Assembly: GCF_037201975.1 (NCBI RefSeq)
Contig: NZ_CP147520.1
Span: 124,001-188,000, forward strand
Direction of reading: 5' to 3'
From: Streptomyces sp. TG1A-60
Lineage (GTDB): Bacteria > Actinomycetota > Actinomycetes > Streptomycetales > Streptomycetaceae
DNA length: 64,000 bases
In this document: one piece after another, positions 58,887-64,000 of the stretch
How the letters are laid out: every line of letters begins with the position of its first letter
How positions within the stretch are numbered: the first letter of the stretch is position 1
The notes under the pieces: generated by a model
Told to the model about the DNA's origin: nothing
Databases searched by the model: none
What the model saw: the letters and a program-made list of their open reading frames with translations, nothing else
Made by a program: the position numbers and the translations under genes

Positions 58887-60125
58887 ATGATTGGCCGGGT
58901 CATGGTTGAGCGACTTAGGACCAGGGTTCTCTTCGACCTCAACGATCCGCAGCTCCATCGGAACAGATACGCCTATTACCGGCGGCTGCGCGAGACGGAG
59001 CCCATTCACCATTCGCCGTACGGATTCTGGACGCTCACCCGGTACGACGATGTCGACGCGTTCCTGCGGGCCCCGCAGACGTCGTCGAGCCTGACCGACG
59101 ACGGGACGTTCGCCGAGCAGCGGGGCGGGCCGGACAGCCCCGCGATGCGCAGCCTGAGCCGGTGGATGCTGGTCAAACAGGGCGAGGAGCACCGAAGGCT
59201 GCGTCGGCTCATCGCCCGTGCGGTGACGCCGCGTGCGGTGCAGCGCCTCGAACCGGAGATCCTGCGCATCGTCAACCGGCTCATCGACGACATGGGCGAG
59301 GGCGAGGTCGATCTGATCGAACAGCTCGCCGCACCGGTACCGATCGCCGTGATCTGCGGTCTGCTCGGCATTCCGGTCGAGGACGCGGACAAGTGCCTGA
59401 AGTGGACGAACGCGATCGCCAATATCATCGACCCGCTGATCACCCCGCAGATGCGGGACGCGATGAACACGGCCGAGCCGGAGTTCAGCGCCTATATCCG
59501 CGGGCAGATGGAGCTGCGCCGGACCGAGCCCCGCGACGACGTGCTGACCATGCTGATGCAGAAGGACGAGGACGGCGAGGGGCTCAGCGACGAGGACGTG
59601 ATCGCGCAGGTGCTCCTGCTGTTCAACGCGGGGCACGAGACCACGCTCAACGTCATCGGCAACAGCATGCACGCGCTGCTCACCCACCCCGAGGAGCTCG
59701 AACTGCTGCGGGCGCGCCCAGAGATGATCGGCGACTGCTTCGAGGAACTGGCCCGCTACAACTCCACGGTCCAGATCATCCTCCGGCACCTCACCGAGGA
59801 CCTGCCCCTCTCCGGGCGCCTTATCCCGGCCGGGGACGCCGTCTTGGCGATCCTCGGCGCGGCCCACCGCGATCCGGCGAAGTTCCCCGACCCCGACCGC
59901 CTCGACCTGCGCCGCGAGGGCGTGAAGTCACTCGCGTTCGGCTCCGGGCCGCACCACTGCATCGCGGCGATGCTCGGCAAAACCGAGGTGTGCATGACCA
60001 TCACGGAACTGCTGCGCCGCTACGAGAAGATCGAGCCGGCCACCACGGACGTGGAGTGGCACACCCGCTTCAATTTCGTGCTCGGCCTCAAGCGCCTGCC
60101 GCTCAAGGTGGCCTACCGCCGCTGA
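58887..60125 (+). CDS. Cytochrome P450 monooxygenase
   Basis: This P450 of about 412 residues probably acts as a post-PKS oxidase; its redox partners are not in the window. It has the C-helix GEEHRRLRR, the I-helix AGHETT, the ExxR motif EELAR and the heme loop FGSGPHHCIA with Cys358 (codon 59958-59960). The residue after Cys-Ile is Ala rather than the usual Gly. ATG 58887 is chosen for a GGAG about 10 bases upstream and normal family length. TTG 58833 and ATG 58902 are alternatives, and TTG 58833 would overlap the putative operator. It is divergent from the three-module PKS and convergent with the terminal PKS, with a strong hairpin after its stop. Confidence 0.93.
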   Translation: MIGRVMVERLRTRVLFDLNDPQLHRNRYAYYRRLRETEPIHHSPYGFWTLTRYDDVDAFLRAPQTSSSLTDDGTFAEQRGGPDSPAMRSLSRWMLVKQGEEHRRLRRLIARAVTPRAVQRLEPEILRIVNRLIDDMGEGEVDLIEQLAAPVPIAVICGLLGIPVEDADKCLKWTNAIANIIDPLITPQMRDAMNTAEPEFSAYIRGQMELRRTEPRDDVLTMLMQKDEDGEGLSDEDVIAQVLLLFNAGHETTLNVIGNSMHALLTHPEELELLRARPEMIGDCFEELARYNSTVQIILRHLTEDLPLSGRLIPAGDAVLAILGAAHRDPAKFPDPDRLDLRREGVKSLAFGSGPHHCIAAMLGKTEVCMTITELLRRYEKIEPATTDVEWHTRFNFVLGLKRLPLKVAYRR

Positions 60126-60148
60126 ACCGCGGGCTGTGATCCGGCCCG

Positions 60149-60185
60149 ACTGCCCGGGACCGTCCGAAGACGGGTCCCGGGCAGT
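60149..60185. terminator. Bidirectional hairpin terminator between P450 and terminal PKS
   Basis: ACTGCCCGGGACC (60149-60161) is the exact reverse complement of 60173-60185, with an 11-base loop. It lies in the 69-bp gap between two convergent stop codons, where a shared terminator is expected. No long T-run is present, as is common in Streptomyces. Confidence 0.8.
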
Positions 60186-60194
60186 TCGCTGTCG

Positions 60195-63100
60195 TCACCC
60201 GGCCGCGGCCTCGGCCCCCTCGCCGGGTCCGGCGACGGATCCGAGCCACGCCCGGACGGCGGCGGCGGTCGTGGCGCCGTGCTCCATCATCACCGTGAAG
60301 TGGTTGCCGGGAACGTCCACCGTCCGGTGCGGCCGGTCCCAGGTGGCCCGCCAGTCGTCCTCCCGGTTCCACTCGCCGATGGGGTCGGAGGCGCGGACGA
60401 CGAGGGTGGGCGCAGAGATCTCCTCGGCCCGGAAACCGAGGTACATCCGGCCGTACCACGCCTGGGCGGTCAACCGGGTGTCGGTCATCGGCACGGCCAG
60501 TTCCTCACGGCCGAAGGTGCCCTCGGTCAGCTCCGACAGCCACTCCTGGTGCATCGGACGGTCCATCGGATACGTGTCCACCAGCACCACCCCGGCCGCG
60601 GGCGCGCCCATCGCCTCCAGGCGGTGCGCAAGGGCGTGCGCGAGCAGCCCGCCGCCGGAGTGCCCGAGGAGGACGAACGGCGCGTCGCCCGCGACCTGGA
60701 TGAGCGTCCTGGCCTGCCAGTCGAGCGAGGCCTCCACGGTGGTGGGCAGTTCCTCCCCGTCCCGGTAGCCGGGCAGCGGCAGGGCGATCACATCGTGGGT
60801 GCCGTGGAACGGAGCGGCGAAGCGGGCGAACTCGTGCACGCCGCCGAGCGCCGACATCCCCGTGTGGCAGACGATCCTCGGCCTCCCCGGTCCCCGCGAC
60901 AGGAACACCGGGGCGGGCGGGTCGGCGATCTCGTCGGGCGAGGCGAACATCGGCCGGTACGCGGCCGCCTCGGACAGGAACTCCATGAACTTCGGCAGGT
61001 TGCCCTGGCGCGTCGACTCGCCGTACAGGGTGCGCAGGAGCCCGGTCTGCTCCTGGGGTTCGGCGGACGGGCCGGTCCCGCCGAGGGCTTCCTGTACGCG
61101 CTGGGCGAGCGCCGACGGAGTACGGCTGTCGAAGACCACGGTGCTCTCCAGGGCCACACCGGCGGCCGCCTGGAGCCGGTCCCGCAACTCGATCGCGGTG
61201 AGCGAGTTGACGCCCAGCTCCAGGAACTCCCGGTCCGGCGCGATCGCGTCGGATCCGTCGTGCCCGAGGACGGTGGCGGCGTGGGCGCGGACCAGGTCGA
61301 GCACGACCCGGTGCCGTTCCTCGCCCGGCAGTCCCGTCAACCGCTCGCGCAGCACGGCCGCGTCCGCCCGGCCCCGCGGGCCGTCCGCGTCGCGCAGCCG
61401 CCGGACCTCGGGGATCTCGTCGAGGAGTCGGCGCGGACGGGTGAGCGTGTAGGCGGCGGCGAAACGCTCCCAGTCGACGTCCGCGACGGTGAGGCAGGCC
61501 TCGTCAGGCAGTCGGGCGAGCAAGTCGAGTGCCGCGCCCGGCGGCAGCGCCCGCAGTCCGGTGCGGGCGAGCCGTGCGGCGGAGTCGCCCGTGAGCCCGC
61601 TCTCGTCGTCCCACGGTCCCCATGCGATCGAGGTGGCCGGCAGGCCCCCTGCCCGCCGGGCCTCGGCCAGGGCGTCCAGGTACGCGTTCGCCGCCGACCG
61701 GGCGGGCTGGGCCGCGCCCCACACCCCGGAGACCGAGGAGAACAGGACGAACGCGGAGAGGTCCAGGCCCTCGGTCAACTCGTGCAGATGGCGGGCGCCG
61801 TCCGCGGTGGGTCGCAGTACGTCGGCGAACCGTCCCGGGGTGAGTTCGGTCAGCGGGGTGTCGTCGGCGACCCCGGCCGCGTGCACGACGGCGGTGAGCG
61901 GGTGCTCCGCGGGGACCGTCGCCAGGAGCGCGGAGAGCGCGTCCCGGTCGGCGACGTCGCAGGCCGCCACCGTCACCTCGGTGCCGGTCGCGGCCAGTTC
62001 GGCCGCCCACTCGGCGATGCCGGGCGTGTCCGGGCCGCGACGCCCTGCCAGCAGCAGACGCGGCACGCCCCGGTCGGCCAGCCATCGGGCGATCCGCCGG
62101 CCGAGGGCGCCGGTGCCCCCGGTGATGAGGACGGTGCCGGTGGTCGGCCAGGCGGGGCGGTCCGCCGTCGCGGTGGCGGGCGCCGGCACCAGCCAGCGGG
62201 CGAAGACTCGTCCGTCGCGGATCGCCGCTTCCCGCTCCTCCGTACCGCCGAGCACGTTCACGAACCGGTCCCAGGACGCGGGCTCGGGCCGTACCGGAAG
62301 GTCGACGACCCCGCCCCAGCGGTCCGGCGCGGCCAGGTCGACGGCGCGGCCGAGGCCCCAGGCGGTCGCTTGGCCGGGTGCGGTCAGCGGGTCCGACGCG
62401 CCCGTCGACACCGCACCCCGGGTGACGGTCCACAGCGGGGCGTCCACGTCGATGTCGTCGAGCGCCTGAGCGAGCGCCGCGATGTCGGCGACCCGGTCGC
62501 CGAGCACAGAGAGGACACCCGTGACGTCACCGAGCTGACCGAGCTCACCGAGCGTCGTCCTGAGCCGCGCGCCCAGGGCCGCGCGATCGGTCCCGCCGTC
62601 GTCCACGGGCAGCAGAACCGTCTTGGCCCCGGCGGCGATCAGCCTCGTCTGCGTCTCGGCCGCCAGTTCCTCGGCGTCGGGGGCGACGATCAGCCAGGTC
62701 CCGTCGAGCTGGGCGCGACCTGCGGGAACGGTCACCGGCCGCCACACGACGCGGTAGCACCAGGAGTCGGTGCGCGCGTCCTGACGCCGGCGACGGCGCC
62801 AGGACGACAGCGCGGGAAGCATCGTCTGCACGGCCTTCGGCTGTGCCTCCAGCGTCTGGGCCACTTCGTGGAGGTCGTCGCGTTCGACCGCTTCCCAGAA
62901 CCGTTCCTCCGCCGGGTCGGCGGGTTCCCGTGACGCGCTCGGAGTCGGCCAGTAGCGGTCGCGCTGGAAGGCGTACGTCGGCAGGCTCACCCGTCGGCCA
63001 CCGGGCAGGATGGCCGCCCAGTCCACCGGAACGCCGGCCGTCCACAAGCGCCCGAGGGCAGGCTGCACGTGGTCGAGCCCGCCGCGGAGCAGCGGCGCGC

Positions 63101-64000
63101 CGACGGCGTCCGGGACGATCCGGGCCACCAGCGCGGTCAGCACACCATCGGGGCCGAGCTCGACGAACCGGGTCACGCCGTGGTGGTGCAGGGCGTCGAC
63201 GCCATCGGCGAAGCGGACCGCCTCACGGACCTGTCGTACCCAGTAGTCCGGGGTGGACATCAGCCCCGGCTCGGCGACAAGCCCGGTGAGGTTCGACACG
63301 ACCGGAATCCGCGGCTCGTGGAACGTCAACCCCTCCAGTATGGAGGCGAACTCGGCGAGCATCGGCTCCATGAGCGCGGAGTGGAAGGCGTGCGAGACCG
63401 TCAGCCGGTGCGTCTTGCGGCCCTCGGCCGACCACCGGACCGCGAACTCCTCGATCACATCGGCAGGACCGGACACGACCACCGAAGCCGGGCCGTTGAC
63501 GGCCGCGATGTCCAGCCGGCCCGCGACCGACTCGACCACCTCGGCCTCGGAGGCCTGCACCGCCAGCATCGCCCCACCGGCCGGAAGCGCCTGCATCAGA
63601 CGACCACGCGCCGCCACCAACGCACAGGCGTCGGACAGGGACAGGACGCCCGCGACGTGCGCCGCCGCGATCTCACCTATGGAATGGCCGAGGAGGAAGT
63701 CGGGAATCACGCTCCAGGACTCCAGGAGCCGGAAGAGCGCCACCTCGACCGCGAACAGGCCCGCCTGCGCCCATACCGTCCGATCGAGATCGAGGCCCTG
63801 GAACACCGCGTCCCTGACCGGCCGGTCGAGGAGCAGGTCGAACTGCGCGCAGACCGCGTCGAACGCCTCCGCGAACACCGGGAACCGCGTGTGGAGATCA
63901 CTCCCCATACCGGCCAGCTGCGACCCCTGACCGGTGAAGAGGAACGCCACCCGTCCGTCGCCCGCGACCCCCGAGACCGCGGCCGCGCTGGGCGCTCCAT
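60195..64000 (-). CDS. Type I modular PKS, terminal module with thioesterase (5' end outside window) (gene E)
   Basis: This is the C-terminal ~1268 residues of the final PKS. The frame stays open to the window edge through the KS-AT linker. AT is about 63935-62950 (GHSIGE, HAFH: malonyl), KR about 62150-61580, ACP about 61300-61080 and thioesterase about 60890-60200. The TE has the alpha/beta-hydrolase nucleophile in LLGHSGGG, Asp in VLVDTYPMD and His in PGNHFTVM, so it should release the chain, usually by macrolactonisation. The KR keeps GGTGALG and the A-type Trp but has Arg (codon 61700-61698) where the catalytic Tyr should be, plus a one-residue deletion. The ACP reads LGVNSL instead of LGxDSL. 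The last extension is thus predicted to leave a beta-ketone. Confidence 0.96.
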   Translation of the reverse strand, partial: GAPSAAAVSGVAGDGRVAFLFTGQGSQLAGMGSDLHTRFPVFAEAFDAVCAQFDLLLDRPVRDAVFQGLDLDRTVWAQAGLFAVEVALFRLLESWSVIPDFLLGHSIGEIAAAHVAGVLSLSDACALVAARGRLMQALPAGGAMLAVQASEAEVVESVAGRLDIAAVNGPASVVVSGPADVIEEFAVRWSAEGRKTHRLTVSHAFHSALMEPMLAEFASILEGLTFHEPRIPVVSNLTGLVAEPGLMSTPDYWVRQVREAVRFADGVDALHHHGVTRFVELGPDGVLTALVARIVPDAVGAPLLRGGLDHVQPALGRLWTAGVPVDWAAILPGGRRVSLPTYAFQRDRYWPTPSASREPADPAEERFWEAVERDDLHEVAQTLEAQPKAVQTMLPALSSWRRRRRQDARTDSWCYRVVWRPVTVPAGRAQLDGTWLIVAPDAEELAAETQTRLIAAGAKTVLLPVDDGGTDRAALGARLRTTLGELGQLGDVTGVLSVLGDRVADIAALAQALDDIDVDAPLWTVTRGAVSTGASDPLTAPGQATAWGLGRAVDLAAPDRWGGVVDLPVRPEPASWDRFVNVLGGTEEREAAIRDGRVFARWLVPAPATATADRPAWPTTGTVLITGGTGALGRRIARWLADRGVPRLLLAGRRGPDTPGIAEWAAELAATGTEVTVAACDVADRDALSALLATVPAEHPLTAVVHAAGVADDTPLTELTPGRFADVLRPTADGARHLHELTEGLDLSAFVLFSSVSGVWGAAQPARSAANAYLDALAEARRAGGLPATSIAWGPWDDESGLTGDSAARLARTGLRALPPGAALDLLARLPDEACLTVADVDWERFAAAYTLTRPRRLLDEIPEVRRLRDADGPRGRADAAVLRERLTGLPGEERHRVVLDLVRAHAATVLGHDGSDAIAPDREFLELGVNSLTAIELRDRLQAAAGVALESTVVFDSRTPSALAQRVQEALGGTGPSAEPQEQTGLLRTLYGESTRQGNLPKFMEFLSEAAAYRPMFASPDEIADPPAPVFLSRGPGRPRIVCHTGMSALGGVHEFARFAAPFHGTHDVIALPLPGYRDGEELPTTVEASLDWQARTLIQVAGDAPFVLLGHSGGGLLAHALAHRLEAMGAPAAGVVLVDTYPMDRPMHQEWLSELTEGTFGREELAVPMTDTRLTAQAWYGRMYLGFRAEEISAPTLVVRASDPIGEWNREDDWRATWDRPHRTVDVPGNHFTVMMEHGATTAAAVRAWLGSVAGPGEGAEAAAG

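Overview
The window is high-GC actinobacterial DNA, most likely from Streptomyces. It shows strong G/C preference at third codon positions, GTG starts, GGAG-type ribosome binding sites and long artefactual antisense frames. Almost all of it is the core of one type I modular polyketide synthase (PKS) cluster. Five giant PKS genes lie on the minus strand, interrupted by tailoring, export and regulatory genes. The polyketide itself cannot be named from the sequence alone.

Layout from left to right. (1) 1-19303, minus, running off the left edge: the chain-initiating PKS. It has a KSQ-AT-ACP loading module (active-site Cys replaced by Gln), then modules 1 (KS-AT-DH-KR-ACP), 2 (KS-AT-KR-ACP) and 3 (KS-AT-DH-ER-KR-ACP), and the first part of the module 4 KS. 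(2) 19513-22663, minus: a DrrA/DrrB-type ABC exporter pair and a cytochrome P450. (3) 22880-26536, plus: a second ABC exporter (ATPase, permease), a NarL/DesK-type sensor kinase, and a response regulator split by an apparent one-base frameshift. (4) 26594-37483, 37503-42140 and 42158-58612, minus: three tightly spaced PKS genes with 2, 1 and 3 modules; the gaps are only 17-19 bp. (5) 58887-60125, plus: a second P450, divergent from the 3-module PKS. (6) 60195-64000, minus, running off the right edge: the terminal PKS, with AT, KR, ACP and a thioesterase (TE).

How it works together. The loading module should decarboxylate malonyl-ACP to an acetyl starter. AT motifs predict methylmalonyl units at modules 1, 2 and B3, and malonyl units at 3, B1, C1, D1, D2 and the last module. 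B2 carries a GAGH motif, which fits the XAGH class linked to ethylmalonyl or larger extenders. The short gaps and docking-type termini suggest B -> C -> D act in sequence. Some of the PKS, including module 4 onward and the start of the TE gene, lies outside the window. The two P450s are candidate post-PKS oxidases. The two ABC systems and the two-component system probably provide export, sensing and self-resistance.

Points that stand out: the GAGH acyltransferase; a terminal module with two degenerate active-site features (KR Tyr to Arg, ACP DSL to NSL); a 414-bp segment present almost identically in two AT domains; abrupt codon-usage patches inside PKS genes; the split response regulator; a perfect 16-bp-stem hairpin between an ABC ATPase and its permease; and a repeated ACCCCTA/TAGGGGT motif pair in three promoter regions, suggesting one pathway activator.
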